Assembly: GCA_002734065.2 (NCBI GenBank)
Contig: NVXU02000002.1
Span: forward strand, 62,001 to 126,000
Origin: Fluviicola sp.
GTDB lineage: Bacteria; Bacteroidota; Bacteroidia; Flavobacteriales_D; Crocinitomicaceae
Length of the DNA stretch: 64,000 bases
Direction of reading: 5' to 3'
Both the position numbers and the translations under genes were made by a program. The notes beneath the pieces are model-generated. The model worked only from the letters and a program-made list of their open reading frames with translations. It ran no database searches and was not told where the DNA came from. The number at the start of each line of letters is the position of its first letter. Position 1 is the stretch's first letter. Shown piece by piece: positions 1 to 8,425 of this stretch.

Positions 1-258
1 TTCGGTAGAAACAGAAACCAATCGAAAGTCTCCCGAACCTGTAAATTGAATTGATTGCGGATCGGCATAGGTTGAAATTCCAGAGAAAACAAGCTTATTC
101 CGACCTTTTGTAAGTTGAACGTCCTGTTTTCGGGACATTTCTCCAGCAGTCAGGTATAGCTTAACCTCATCGATATTCGTTTTAATAATTTGCTTACTCA
201 CCTCTTGAGTAGAACCAAAAAATGGCAGCAGTAGAAACAGTAGTTGAATTTTGTTCAT
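1..258 (-). CDS. N-terminus of a MuiA-like DUF4140/DUF4139 protein (partial)
   Basis: The reading frame starts at the ATG at 256-258 and runs off the left edge of the window, giving the first 86 residues. It opens with a signal peptide (MNKIQLLFLLLPFFGSTQ), so the product is exported. After that comes a short beta-rich stretch in which a segment 'DEVKLYLTAGEMSRKQ' is followed by 'LTKGRNKLVFSGIS' and a 'DPQSIQ' motif. This order matches DUF4140, the N-terminal domain of the mucoidy-inhibitor MuiA family, whose C-terminal DUF4139 would lie outside the window. The molecular role of the family is unknown. The family call rests on the N-terminus only. Confidence 0.65.
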   Translation of the reverse strand, partial: MNKIQLLFLLLPFFGSTQEVSKQIIKTNIDEVKLYLTAGEMSRKQDVQLTKGRNKLVFSGISTYADPQSIQFTGSGDFRLVSVSTE

Positions 259-386
259 CTTTTTTATTTATAGATACAGCTGTAAGAACTAAAAGTTCAT
301 AACGGTACGAATACTTCATCAATATATGAAGAAAGATAAAATTTGTTAAGATTTTTCGAGAAAAAGAATAATGAAATGGATGAAAC

Positions 387-761
387 CTACAGTTTCCCCT
401 CAATTTTGGTTAAAAAACGATCTAAGTTCGCGTTTTTTGTTAAGTCATCAGCTCCAACAATGTAAATATTCTTACACTTAAAGTTTCGGAACCACATTTC
501 AAAATTGGAAATCGCAACCTGTAAAGTCCCGTTTACATCAATTTTTTGTGTTGGAAGATGTCTTTCATCAAAGTAAGAATGAATAACGTTGATTTCTTTG
601 TCAATATCCTGATTGGCATTGATTAAAAGCAATCCGTCAGCAATCTGGTCTCCCATTTTAAAGGTATGTTCAGTTGCTTGCACGCCGAGTTTATTTGCCC
701 ATTCAGAAATATGCTTTGAAAAAGGTGAATTCGGTTGTAGGTAAATATTCTCTAGTCTCAT
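387..761 (-). CDS. Hypothetical protein, 124 aa
   Basis: A complete frame from an ATG at 759-761 to a TAG stop at 387-389. There is no signal peptide or membrane segment, so the product is probably cytoplasmic. The sequence reads as a compact alpha/beta protein with strands such as 'DGLLLINA' and 'NIYIVGAD', but I do not recognise a family. It lies in the same direction as the arsC-like gene (62 bp away) and prfB and may be expressed with them. The frame is accepted because it is the only long one here and is followed immediately by same-strand genes. No function is proposed. Confidence 0.55.
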   Translation of the reverse strand: MRLENIYLQPNSPFSKHISEWANKLGVQATEHTFKMGDQIADGLLLINANQDIDKEINVIHSYFDERHLPTQKIDVNGTLQVAISNFEMWFRNFKCKNIYIVGADDLTKNANLDRFLTKIEGKL

Positions 762-824
762 TCTTATTCCGCTGTGTTTTTAGCGAGGGCAAATATACTT
801 ATTTAATTGCAACTAACTCTTAGT

Positions 825-1178
825 TTAATTAAATAATTCATTAATTCTTTCCATAGGTCTGCCAATAACGGCCTTGTCTCCCAATACAATAATCGGACGC
901 TCTATTAACTTCGGAAATTGAACCATCGCATCAATCCAATCACTTTCAGATAAATCCTTTCCTTTGAAATTCTCTTTGTACTCTAGCTCACCTTTTCTAA
1001 TCAATTCAAAGGCTGTCATATTCAATTTCTTCAACAATGATTCCAATAAGGTTTTGTTAGGACTGTCTTTCAAATACTCTATAACCTCAAATTCCTTGCC
1101 AGACTCTTCTAAATAGTCCAATGAACATCTGCTTTTAGAGCATCTTGGGTTGTGAAATACTTGTATTTTTTGTTTCAT
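825..1178 (-). CDS. arsC: ArsC/Spx-family arsenate reductase-like protein
   Basis: A 117-residue protein of the thioredoxin-fold ArsC family. The motif 'HNPRCSKSRCS' puts the redox cysteine at residue 13. Arg61, Arg94 ('ERPIIV') and Arg107 ('IGRP') match the three arginines that bind the oxyanion in glutaredoxin-dependent ArsC (R60, R94 and R107 in the E. coli enzyme). Length is normal. With all of these present, arsenate reduction with glutathione/glutaredoxin is plausible, although Bacteroidota chromosomes often carry such genes without an ars operon and none is seen here. Cys18 is an additional thiol. Lies downstream of prfB on the same strand. Confidence 0.8.
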   Translation of the reverse strand: MKQKIQVFHNPRCSKSRCSLDYLEESGKEFEVIEYLKDSPNKTLLESLLKKLNMTAFELIRKGELEYKENFKGKDLSESDWIDAMVQFPKLIERPIIVLGDKAVIGRPMERINELFN

Positions 1179-1219
1179 TTTCTCGTCTTTTGTCTCACGA
1201 TGATTTTCGCAAAACTCTC

Positions 1220-1240
1220 TTTTGTCTTTTGTCTTTTGTC
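1220..1240. repeat. Three tandem copies of TTTTGTC in the prfB-arsC spacer
   Basis: The spacer between prfB and the arsC-like gene is strongly pyrimidine-rich on the plus strand. It contains three perfect head-to-tail copies of the heptamer TTTTGTC (1220-1226, 1227-1233, 1234-1240), with looser copies on both sides. Seen directly; function unknown, probably slippage-prone low-complexity DNA. Confidence 0.7.
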
Positions 1241-1263
1241 TCTAAGTCTTTCGTCTCTCTTTC

Positions 1264-2349
1264 TCAACTCCCATAAGTCATTAAGTAAGCTTTTAAAAAT
1301 TTATTCAAATCTCCATCCATTACCGCATCCACGTTACCTGTTTCAAAGCCTGTTCGAACATCTTTGACTAACTTATAAGGATGCATGACGTAATTTCTAA
1401 TCTGCGAACCCCATTCTATTTTCTTCTTGTTTGCCTCAATTTCATCTCTTGCTTCCATTCGTGCTCTGTACTCCAATTCATAGAGTTGCGACTTTAGCAA
1501 TTGCATTGCTTTCTCTTTATTCCCAAGCTGTGATCGGGATTCAGAGTTCTCTATGACTATTCCTGTTGGGGCATGTCGCAAACGAACGGCAGTTTCTACC
1601 TTGTTTACATTCTGTCCACCAGCACCGCCAGAACGAAATGTTTCCCAGGTAACATCAGCAGGATTCACATTTATTTCAATCGTGTCATCCACCAATGGGT
1701 AAACATAAACAGAAGCAAAAGACGTGTGTCGTTTTGCATTAGAATCAAACGGAGAAATTCTCACCAAACGGTGCACGCCATTCTCTCCTTTAAGATAACC
1801 AAAGGCAAAATCTCCTGCAAACTGAATAGTAACGGTTTTAATTCCGGCAACATCTCCCGACTGGTAATTTAGTTCTTTAATTTTGAAACCGTTTTTTTGT
1901 CCCCACATCGTGTACATGCGCATCAACATTGACGCCCAATCACAACTTTCTGTTCCTCCAGCGCCAGAAGTTATTTGCAAAACGGCACTGAGTCCATCTT
2001 CTTGACCAGAAAGCATGTTTTTCAGCTCTAATTCTTCTAATTCTTCCTGCAAAGTCTGAAATTGTGCATCAACCTCATCTTCTTCTCCCTCTCCTTCTTT
2101 TGCAAATTCATACAAAATTTCTACATCTGCCTGCGCATTGTCTAATTTTTCAAAAGCATCAATCCAGAATTTTAAACCTCGAATCGACTTCATTTGCAAT
2201 TCAGCTTTTTTAGAGTCATTCCAAAATTCAGGATCTTGTGTTTTTAACTCTTCTTCAGATAGTTGCGTGCGCTTTTCATCTATCTTTAAATAGACAGCAA
2301 TGGCTTCTATCCTCTTCTTGGATTCTTTAAGTTGATCTTGATTTATCAT
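1264..2349 (-). CDS. prfB: Peptide chain release factor 2
   Basis: Release factor 2 recognises UGA and UAA stop codons on the ribosome and triggers release of the finished protein. The 361-residue protein shows the RF2-specific tripeptide SPF (about residues 197-199, '[12 protein letters not shown]') and the catalytic GGQ loop (about residue 242, '[10 protein letters not shown]'). The ATG at 2347-2349 is chosen over an upstream TTG at 2358 because '[12 protein letters not shown]' is the natural family start. The in-frame UGA and +1 frameshift that regulate many prfB genes around codon 25 are absent: the frame reads straight through '[12 protein letters not shown]', the place where E. coli shifts. 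Confidence 0.95.
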   Translation of the reverse strand: MINQDQLKESKKRIEAIAVYLKIDEKRTQLSEEELKTQDPEFWNDSKKAELQMKSIRGLKFWIDAFEKLDNAQADVEILYEFAKEGEGEEDEVDAQFQTLQEELEELELKNMLSGQEDGLSAVLQITSGAGGTESCDWASMLMRMYTMWGQKNGFKIKELNYQSGDVAGIKTVTIQFAGDFAFGYLKGENGVHRLVRISPFDSNAKRHTSFASVYVYPLVDDTIEINVNPADVTWETFRSGGAGGQNVNKVETAVRLRHAPTGIVIENSESRSQLGNKEKAMQLLKSQLYELEYRARMEARDEIEANKKKIEWGSQIRNYVMHPYKLVKDVRTGFETGNVDAVMDGDLNKFLKAYLMTYGS

Positions 2350-2431
2350 TCTGAGCAAATTTAGTTAAAAATTTCACAAATATTGTTGAGAAAATAACGT
2401 TGATAGCCCTTTCTTTAGTTGATAATAATTT

Positions 2432-2439
2432 TACATTTG
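2432..2439 (+). promoter_or_regulatory. Bacteroidota -7 box (TACATTTG) for gcvH
   Basis: TACATTTG matches the TAnnTTTG consensus of the primary sigma factor of Bacteroidota and lies 25 bp before the gcvH ATG. I see no clear TTG at the usual -33 spacing, so only the -7 box is supported. Confidence 0.5.
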
Positions 2440-2464
2440 TTAAATCATATTAAAACTATTGAAA

Positions 2465-2842
2465 ATGAACATTCCAGAGAACTTAAAATACACAAAAGAC
2501 CATGAATGGATTAGCATTGATGGCGATGTAGCAACAGTTGGTGTGACTGATTTTGCGCAAGGAGAATTAGGTGACATTGTTTACGTAGAAATTGAAACAG
2601 AAGGAGAATCTTTGGACAAAGAGGAAGTTTTTGGGTCTGTAGAAGCGGTAAAAACAGTTTCAGACTTGTTTATGCCATTGAGTGGTGAAATTATTGAATT
2701 CAACGAAGAATTAGAATCAGAACCAGAAACGGTTAATTCTGATGCTTACGGAAAAGGATGGATGATAAAAATCAAGATGTCAGATGCAAGTGAAGTTGCT
2801 GATCTCATTGATGCAAGTGCATACAAAGAATTAATAGGATAA
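2465..2842 (+). CDS. gcvH: Glycine cleavage system H protein
   Basis: GcvH carries the lipoyl arm that shuttles the aminomethyl group between the P, T and L proteins of the glycine cleavage system. The protein is 125 residues, the usual length, with the lipoylated lysine at K63 in '[14 protein letters not shown]' and the conserved 'NxxAYGKGWM' segment near the C-terminus. The ATG at 2465 is preferred to the TTG at 2459. The gene stands apart from gcvP and gcvT, as is common, and is followed 11 bp later by a VanZ-like membrane protein gene that probably shares its transcript. Confidence 0.95.
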   Translation: MNIPENLKYTKDHEWISIDGDVATVGVTDFAQGELGDIVYVEIETEGESLDKEEVFGSVEAVKTVSDLFMPLSGEIIEFNEELESEPETVNSDAYGKGWMIKIKMSDASEVADLIDASAYKELIG

Positions 2843-2853
2843 AACTTGCGCTT

Positions 2854-3231
2854 TTGAGTCTTCGAATAGCACTTCTAGGCATTATTTGGTTTTTGGCAAT
2901 GGTCTTTTTATTTACAACGCCAATAACTTCTGATTGTTCCTTGTTTTTTAATGCAATTCCTGCCAGAGCAATTGTGCATTTCTTCTTGTTTTGGGGATTC
3001 ACGCATATCTGGATTGGGGCATTCAAGAAACAACTCAAATTTGAGTCTTTACGAAAGAATGCCATTGTACTTGTCTTCGGTATCGCTTGCTTAATTGCCT
3101 TAATTTCAGAACTTTTAATTTACCTCGTTGGGTCGAGTAGCGGTTTTGGTTTCTGGAACATTGCATTTGATGTTTTAGGAGCAATGATAGGGGTTATTAG
3201 CTTTCGTTTACTGTACGCAACGTGTTATTGA
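2854..3231 (+). CDS. VanZ-like family membrane protein
   Basis: A 125-residue integral membrane protein with four hydrophobic helices (about residues 5-22, 34-50, 68-90 and 98-118). The pattern of short helices with 'FWNIAFDVLGAMIG' in the last segment is that of the VanZ-like family, where a similar 'DxxxNxxG/DVLGAxxG' segment is typical. The name comes from the teicoplanin-resistance gene, but for most chromosomal members the function is unknown. There is no ATG; the best start is a TTG at 2854, only 11 bp after the gcvH stop, which fits co-transcription with gcvH. Confidence 0.7.
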   Translation: MSLRIALLGIIWFLAMVFLFTTPITSDCSLFFNAIPARAIVHFFLFWGFTHIWIGAFKKQLKFESLRKNAIVLVFGIACLIALISELLIYLVGSSSGFGFWNIAFDVLGAMIGVISFRLLYATCY

Positions 3232-3291
3232 TTTATTGGTACGCATTTTGTTAGTATTATTTTATATATTTACAATCTAATTCAAATTGTT

Positions 3292-3957
3292 ATGGAATTA
3301 AAGAAAAGTGAAAACGCAAATATTGAGAAATTAAGAATGCCCATTCGTCTTATGGGATTGCTTTTTATTGGAAGTTTTGTATTGGCATCGTTAACGTATT
3401 CTACACCATCAGATGATAACTCTAAGGGTGCGGGAGATGAAAAAATCGCTGATATAGATTTTATGCAGCAACAAGATCAAAATGAACCACCACCACCACC
3501 GCCACCACCAGCGGTTGATGCACCACCTCCAATTACGGAAGATATTGTGGAAGAAGAAAACACAGAAATTGAACCAACACCTGTTGTTGAAACGCCTCCA
3601 CCAGTTGCTGTAGCGCCTGTTGAAGAGGTTGTGGTTGAAGACGAAATTATCGATTTTCCAGACGTAGAAGCAGGTTTCCCAGGAGGAGCAGCTGCCATGC
3701 AAAAGTGGATTGCTGATAACGTAAAATATCCCCAAACTGCTATTGAGATGAATGAGCAAGGGAGAGTTTATCTTTCTTTTGTTGTGGAACCTAATGGTTC
3801 TATCTCTAACATTAAGATAGAAAGAGGTGTGAGCGCTGACTTAGACAGAGAAGCAAAAAGATTACTGCGAAAAATGCCAAAATGGAACGCAGGTGAAGCG
3901 AAAGGTAGAAAAGCAAGAACACGTTGTAGATTGCCGATTAACTTTACGTTGAATTAA
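3292..3957 (+). CDS. TonB-family energy transducer
   Basis: A 221-residue inner-membrane protein with a short cytoplasmic N-terminus, one membrane helix at about residues 19-35, a long Pro/Glu/Val-rich periplasmic spacer beginning with an eight-proline run (about residues 66-73), and a C-terminal TonB domain (about residues 125-221; 'FPGGAAAMQKWIADNVKYP' and 'GRVYLSFVVEPNGSIS'). Such proteins pass proton-motive force from ExbB/ExbD to TonB-dependent outer-membrane receptors. exbB and exbD are not next to it. Starts at a clear ATG and ends just before a strong terminator palindrome. Confidence 0.85.
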   Translation: MELKKSENANIEKLRMPIRLMGLLFIGSFVLASLTYSTPSDDNSKGAGDEKIADIDFMQQQDQNEPPPPPPPPAVDAPPPITEDIVEEENTEIEPTPVVETPPPVAVAPVEEVVVEDEIIDFPDVEAGFPGGAAAMQKWIADNVKYPQTAIEMNEQGRVYLSFVVEPNGSISNIKIERGVSADLDREAKRLLRKMPKWNAGEAKGRKARTRCRLPINFTLN

Positions 3958-3968
3958 AAAGAATACGT

Positions 3969-4012
3969 AAAAAAAAGTAGGGGCTGGTCGCGACCAGCCC
4001 CTACTTTTTTTT
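3969..4012. terminator. Perfect 44-bp palindrome, bidirectional terminator, GGTCGCGACC family copy 1
   Basis: A perfect inverted repeat centred between 3990 and 3991: eight A, GTAGGGGCTGGTCG, its exact complement, then eight T. It separates the convergent tonB-like gene and the short aldehyde dehydrogenase gene. A GC-rich stem ending in a T run on both strands is what a two-way intrinsic terminator looks like. The core GGTCGCGACC recurs at 15705-15758 and 20654-20715. Confidence 0.9.
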
Positions 4013-4021
4013 GTCCAAATT

Positions 4022-4903
4022 CTAATAAGAACTCGTTGCACCACCGATATTTTCGATTGGATGCCACGTTGTCTTCACTTCTTGAAAATCAGAAATCATG
4101 TATAGGTTTTGTGCCTCTGCATCCATCCAATTATCATCATAATGACTGATTCTTTTTAGGTTCAATGCAGCGCTTTCTCTTAATTGCGTGATGATTTCAG
4201 AATCATTGCCTGCGTAAGTCATTCCATTAACATCCATGTGTGTCGTCAATGGTTTTATCATTTCTGATGGACTTCCTGTAAGAATGTTCACAACACCTCC
4301 CGGTACATCTGAAGAATTTAAAACTTCCGCAAATGTAATCGCGCAAAGCGGTAATTTCTCCGATGCGATAACAACGCAGGTGTTTCCTCCAGCGATGATT
4401 GGCGCAACCACGGAAACAAGACCTATTAATGAGCTTGACTGTTCTGCAATGACTCCAACAACTCCTTGTGGCACATGCACAGAGAAATTAAAATGCGAAG
4501 AAGCCACAGGGTTAATTGATCCTAAAACTTGCGTGTATTTATCGCACCAACCGGCATAATAAATCAATCGGTCGATGGAAATATTCACTTCTTTCTCTGC
4601 TTGCGCCTTCGTTGCACCTTGAAAAATCAATTCTTCCACAAATTGAGCTTTTCTGCCTTCCAGCATTTCTGCAATTCGATAGAGAATTTGCCCGCGATTA
4701 AACGCAGCTCTTTCTGACCAACCACCAAACGCTTTTCTTGCGGCAACCACAGAATTTCGCACATCCTTTCTTGAAGAAAGACAAATATTTCCTAATTTCT
4801 GTCCTTTTTGGTTCTCTGGAGAATAAAATCTCCCCGATTCTGTTCTGGGGAACTTACCTCCGATGTATATCTTGTATGTTTTTAAAACTTCCAATCTTTC
4901 CAT
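4022..4903 (-). CDS. Truncated aldehyde dehydrogenase-like protein without catalytic domain
   Basis: A 293-residue relative of aldehyde dehydrogenases that keeps only the N-terminal oligomerisation and NAD-binding part ('QGVVGVIAEQSS', 'PGGVVNILTG'). It stops soon after the place where family members have the Glu of 'ELGGKS'; the catalytic Cys domain is missing altogether, so it cannot be a working dehydrogenase on its own. It lies 2 bp downstream of a full-length aldehyde dehydrogenase and after deoC. Pairs of a complete and a degenerate aldehyde dehydrogenase next to deoC recall ALDH16, where a catalytic domain is joined to a non-catalytic one. I infer a structural partner subunit rather than a broken gene, because the frame is intact and ends cleanly. 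Confidence 0.75.
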   Translation of the reverse strand: MERLEVLKTYKIYIGGKFPRTESGRFYSPENQKGQKLGNICLSSRKDVRNSVVAARKAFGGWSERAAFNRGQILYRIAEMLEGRKAQFVEELIFQGATKAQAEKEVNISIDRLIYYAGWCDKYTQVLGSINPVASSHFNFSVHVPQGVVGVIAEQSSSLIGLVSVVAPIIAGGNTCVVIASEKLPLCAITFAEVLNSSDVPGGVVNILTGSPSEMIKPLTTHMDVNGMTYAGNDSEIITQLRESAALNLKRISHYDDNWMDAEAQNLYMISDFQEVKTTWHPIENIGGATSSY

Positions 4904-4905
4904 GT

Positions 4906-6369
4906 TTATTTCAATTTAACATAAGCACTTAAGCCATGAAGTCCACCTTCACGTCCGAATCCACTCTCTTTATAACCTCCAAAAGGCGAAGTAGGATCAA
5001 ATTTATTGTATGTATTCGCCCAAATGACTCCTGCATTTAACTTGGTTGTCAAGTTAAAAATTCGAGAACCTTTGTCTGTCCAAATTCCTGCCGCCAAGCC
5101 ATAAGGCGAGTTATTTGCTTTTTGTATCACCTCATCCACTGTTCTAAAGGTCTGAATCGTCAAAACAGGTCCGAAAATCTCTTCTTGCACGATGGTACTT
5201 GATTGTGCAACGTCCATAAATAGCGTTGGAGGACAAAAATAACCTTCTTTTGGAATCTTACAATCCGGCTGGTACATAGTTGCGCCTTCATCCAAACCAA
5301 TTTTAATGTATTTATTAATGGTGGCGAGCTGTTCTTTAGAATTAATGGCACCAATGTCTGTGTTTTTATCCATTGGGTCTCCAATAATCAACGAGTTAAG
5401 TCGATGTTTCAACTTCTCAATGACAACATCTGCAACAGATTCTTGGATAAACAAACGCGAACCTGCACAACATACATGACCTTGATTAAAGAAGATGCCA
5501 TTTACAATTCCTTCTACAGCCTGATCCAAAGGTGCGTCATCCAAAATGATATTGGCTGATTTTCCACCCAATTCCAAAGTTGCCTTCTTATTCGTTCCAG
5601 CAATTGCTTTCTGAATAATTTTACCGACTCCTGTTGAACCTGTAAATGCAATTTTATCAACGTCTGGGTGATTTACAATAGCTGCGCCTGTGTCTCCATA
5701 ACCTGTTACAATATTTACCACACCTGGGGGCAAACCTGAATCATGTATCACTTCAGCGAGTTTTAATGCCGTTAATGGAGTCGTTTCTGCTGGTTTAAGA
5801 ACCACCGTATTTCCAGTTGCTAGCGCTGGAGCAATTTTCCATACAGCCATTAGTAAAGGAAAGTTCCATGGAGTTATTTGTCCTGCAACGCCCAAAGATT
5901 CTACCTTTCTATTTGGAAAAGCATATTCTAATTTATCTGCCCATCCTGCGTAGTAAAAAAAGTGATTGCACGCCAATGGAATATCAACATCTCTTGACTC
6001 TCTTATCACTTTTCCTGCATCCAAGGTTTCAATAACTGCAAATTCTCTCGCCCGCTCTTGCATCAATCTTGCGATGCGATAAATGTATTTTGCTCTTTCT
6101 GATGGAGCCATTTTGGACCAAACATTCTTGTATGCTTTTCGAGCTGCCTTTACTGCTTTGTCCACATCTTTTTCATTGGCATAAGCAATTTCGGCTAATT
6201 TCTTTTTGTTAGCAGGGTTGATTGTGTCAAAATACTTTCCAGAACTTGGTTTTACCCATTTTCCATCAATATAGAGGTCATATTTCTTTTTCAAGTCAAT
6301 ATGTCCTGTACTTTCTGGCGCTGGAGAATAGTCCCACGTTAACGCTTTTTTTGTTTGTTTCTTCGCCAT
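4906..6369 (-). CDS. NAD(P)-dependent aldehyde dehydrogenase
   Basis: A 487-residue full-length aldehyde dehydrogenase. It has the NAD-binding segments 'GQITPWNFPLLMAVWKIAP' and 'FTGSTGVGK', the general-base Glu in 'LELGGKS' (about residue 266) and the nucleophilic Cys in 'GHVCCAGSRL' (about residue 299-300). It sits between deoC (3 bp upstream) and the truncated homologue (2 bp downstream), so the three genes form one operon. The likely substrate is an aldehyde arising from deoxyribose breakdown, for example acetaldehyde released by DeoC, but this is inferred from context. ATG start at 6367-6369. Confidence 0.9.
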   Translation of the reverse strand: MAKKQTKKALTWDYSPAPESTGHIDLKKKYDLYIDGKWVKPSSGKYFDTINPANKKKLAEIAYANEKDVDKAVKAARKAYKNVWSKMAPSERAKYIYRIARLMQERAREFAVIETLDAGKVIRESRDVDIPLACNHFFYYAGWADKLEYAFPNRKVESLGVAGQITPWNFPLLMAVWKIAPALATGNTVVLKPAETTPLTALKLAEVIHDSGLPPGVVNIVTGYGDTGAAIVNHPDVDKIAFTGSTGVGKIIQKAIAGTNKKATLELGGKSANIILDDAPLDQAVEGIVNGIFFNQGHVCCAGSRLFIQESVADVVIEKLKHRLNSLIIGDPMDKNTDIGAINSKEQLATINKYIKIGLDEGATMYQPDCKIPKEGYFCPPTLFMDVAQSSTIVQEEIFGPVLTIQTFRTVDEVIQKANNSPYGLAAGIWTDKGSRIFNLTTKLNAGVIWANTYNKFDPTSPFGGYKESGFGREGGLHGLSAYVKLK

Positions 6370-6372
6370 ATC

Positions 6373-7299
6373 TTAATCTTTTGAAAAGTAATCTGCTGAT
6401 TGATAAACTCCAGTTTCTGCTTTCATTATTTGCATGAGCACATCGTTTGCCAAGCTACTTGCTCCAAATCGGAACCATTCGTTGGTCAACCAATCTTCGC
6501 CCAATGTTTCTTTAACCATCACAAGGTTGTGCAAGGCCAACTTAGAATTTGAAATTCCACCGGCAGGTTTCATTCCAATTTGAATGCCTGTTTTTAATTT
6601 GAAATCGCGAATAGCTTCGAGCATTGTATAAGTTACCTGCATGGTTGCCGCTGGAGAAATCTTCCCAGTTGATGTTTTGATAAAATCAGCTCCGGCAAAC
6701 ATAGCGATATCACTTGCTCGTCGAACATTGTCTAAAGTGACCAATTCTCCCGTTTCGAGAATCACTTTGAGTCTTGCTTTACCACATGCCTCTTTTATTG
6801 CTGCTATTTCATCAAAGACAAAGTTGTATTCTCCTGAGAGAAACTTGCCGCGAGAAATAACCATGTCAATTTCGTCTGCACCTTCTGCAACGGCAAATTT
6901 GGTGTCCATTAACTTCACTTCTAATGGCGCTTGACCACTTGGGAAGGCCGTTGAAACTGATGCTACCTTAACACCCGACCCTGCAACTGCCTTTGCGGCT
7001 ACGCCAACCATTGATGGATAAACACAAACTGCCGCTACTGTTGGCAAGTCTGGATGAATATCATGCAAGTGTTGCGCTTTGTAACACATTTGCCTTACCT
7101 TTCCAGGAGTATCTTTCCCTTCCAGTGTCGTCAAGTCAATCATATTAAGCGCCATTTTGAGCCCTTGCATTTTTGCTTCGTTCTTAATGCTTCTTTTTTG
7201 AAATCGAGAAACACGTTCTTCTACCCCCACTTTATCCACGCAAGGCGACTGTGAAAAATCCGGAAGGATTAAATGACTTCTTCCTTTTTTATTACTCAT
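6373..7299 (-). CDS. deoC: Deoxyribose-phosphate aldolase
   Basis: DeoC splits 2-deoxy-D-ribose 5-phosphate into glyceraldehyde 3-phosphate and acetaldehyde during salvage of deoxynucleosides. The 308-residue protein is the longer DeoC type with a ~60-residue N-terminal extension. The Schiff-base lysine lies in 'DFIKTSTGK' (about residue 206) and the second catalytic lysine in 'GMKPAGGI' (about residue 243). It is the first gene of the deoC-aldehyde dehydrogenase-truncated aldehyde dehydrogenase operon, so acetaldehyde could be oxidised directly to acetate. No phosphopentomutase or nucleoside phosphorylase gene is nearby. Confidence 0.93.
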   Translation of the reverse strand: MSNKKGRSHLILPDFSQSPCVDKVGVEERVSRFQKRSIKNEAKMQGLKMALNMIDLTTLEGKDTPGKVRQMCYKAQHLHDIHPDLPTVAAVCVYPSMVGVAAKAVAGSGVKVASVSTAFPSGQAPLEVKLMDTKFAVAEGADEIDMVISRGKFLSGEYNFVFDEIAAIKEACGKARLKVILETGELVTLDNVRRASDIAMFAGADFIKTSTGKISPAATMQVTYTMLEAIRDFKLKTGIQIGMKPAGGISNSKLALHNLVMVKETLGEDWLTNEWFRFGASSLANDVLMQIMKAETGVYQSADYFSKD

Positions 7300-7344
7300 A
7301 GGTTGAATTAGTTCGTTTTTAACAAATATAGCAAGTTATAGGAC

Positions 7345-7371
7345 AAAAAAAAGACCCAAATTGGGTCTTTT
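7345..7371 (-). terminator. Intrinsic terminator after the MORN gene
   Basis: AAAAGACCC and GGGTCTTTT pair around an AT loop (stem 7349-7371), and on the minus strand the stem is followed by a run of T (the A run at 7345-7352). It lies just past the stop of the MORN-repeat gene and before the deoC start, so it ends the MORN transcript. Confidence 0.8.
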
Positions 7372-7389
7372 CTTACTATATCGTTTTTG

Positions 7390-8256
7390 TTAAAGCTGTC
7401 CGTCAGAATGATAGACACCTTTCTTAAATACTTTCACTTTTAAGAGAATTCCGTCAGAATCGTATTCATAAACTTTACCATCCCAAAGGTTTCCATTTCT
7501 AAAGTCTCCATCTTGCCATATTTCCGCAGCAGCGTTGAACACTTTATTGTATCCGTTTTTCTCAAACTTAGCACCTTGTGTTCTAATCACATTGATTTTA
7601 GGTGGCTTTTCTTTAGAAGCAGATGGATCATCAACAACAACTGGAGGGTTAACCAATTCTTTCACCTCAGATTCTCCTACAGAACCATCTTCGTTGTAAT
7701 TAATTAGCTCCTTAATATCACCATTCTCATAAAATCGAGTGGCTTTCCCTACAGCAGTTCCGTTAGATGCTGTGTATTCAAATTCTAACTGCCCATTTGG
7801 ATAATAATACTGAACTAAGCCTTCTTCTTTTCCCGAATCATTGTGTACAATAGATGATTCAAGAACTCCGTTCTCATAGAACCTTTCAAGCGTATCTTCA
7901 TACTTTCCACGTCCCCAAGTTCCTTTCTCTTTCACAACACCATTCGCATAGTACTTAATAAATGCACCGCTTGGTCTGTTGTTTTTATAAGTTCCCTTTA
8001 ATTTCTTTGTAACACCATCTCTGTGGTACTTAAACCAGGTACCCTCTTTACGGTCATTCTTATAAGATCCTTCTTCGATTTTCCCTTCCTCTGGATAACC
8101 AGCAGATGGTCTGTCTTTACCAAGATAAACCCATTTTCCTTGTTTACCTTTCTCGTTAGATTGATTAAGATCTCCTCCTTGATCGTCGGTACTGAACGCC
8201 ATTGATGTTGAGAAAATCCCAACGACCAACAATAAAATTAGTTTTTTTAACATCAT
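7390..8256 (-). CDS. Secreted MORN-repeat protein
   Basis: A 288-residue protein with a signal peptide (residues 1-23, ending near 'STSMAFS') followed by about eight MORN-like repeats, for example 'EEGSYKNDRKEGTWFKYHRDG', 'LKGTYKNNRPSGAFIKYYANG' and 'GLVQYYYPNGQLEFEY'. These 20-24-residue toxin-antitoxin-like antiparallel beta hairpins are common in exported Bacteroidota proteins (the MORN_2 or 'antitoxin component YwqK' type) and serve as protein-interaction scaffolds. The C-terminal 90 residues continue as weaker repeats. It is a single-gene transcript with its own terminator. Cellular role unknown. Two adjacent ATGs (8254-8256, 8251-8253) could start it. Confidence 0.75.
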   Translation of the reverse strand: MMLKKLILLLVVGIFSTSMAFSTDDQGGDLNQSNEKGKQGKWVYLGKDRPSAGYPEEGKIEEGSYKNDRKEGTWFKYHRDGVTKKLKGTYKNNRPSGAFIKYYANGVVKEKGTWGRGKYEDTLERFYENGVLESSIVHNDSGKEEGLVQYYYPNGQLEFEYTASNGTAVGKATRFYENGDIKELINYNEDGSVGESEVKELVNPPVVVDDPSASKEKPPKINVIRTQGAKFEKNGYNKVFNAAAEIWQDGDFRNGNLWDGKVYEYDSDGILLKVKVFKKGVYHSDGQL

Positions 8257-8425
8257 AGTTTTAAACTTTTACACATGGAGAGTATACAGTTCTATAACGA
8301 ATATAGTCATTGATGGTTGCCTGACAAAATTATTTTGCACCTTTTCGGCAAACAGAGCAATTTCATCGATAAATATTATGCGTGCATTGCATGTTCTCTA
8401 AATTACTCGCAATCAGTGATTAAAC

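Noticed and set aside
194..403. 69-codon minus-strand frame at the left end
   Set aside because: It overlaps the signal-peptide start of the MuiA-like gene in another frame and has no protein-like composition.
1573..1872. 99-codon plus-strand frame inside prfB
   Set aside because: Antisense shadow of the conserved GGQ/SPF region.
3409..3759. Trp/Gly-rich minus-strand frames opposite the proline run of the tonB-like gene
   Set aside because: Composition is the direct result of reading proline codons on the other strand.
4022..4903. Calling the short aldehyde dehydrogenase a pseudogene
   Set aside because: The frame has a clean start and stop, tight operon spacing and no leftover catalytic-domain sequence downstream.
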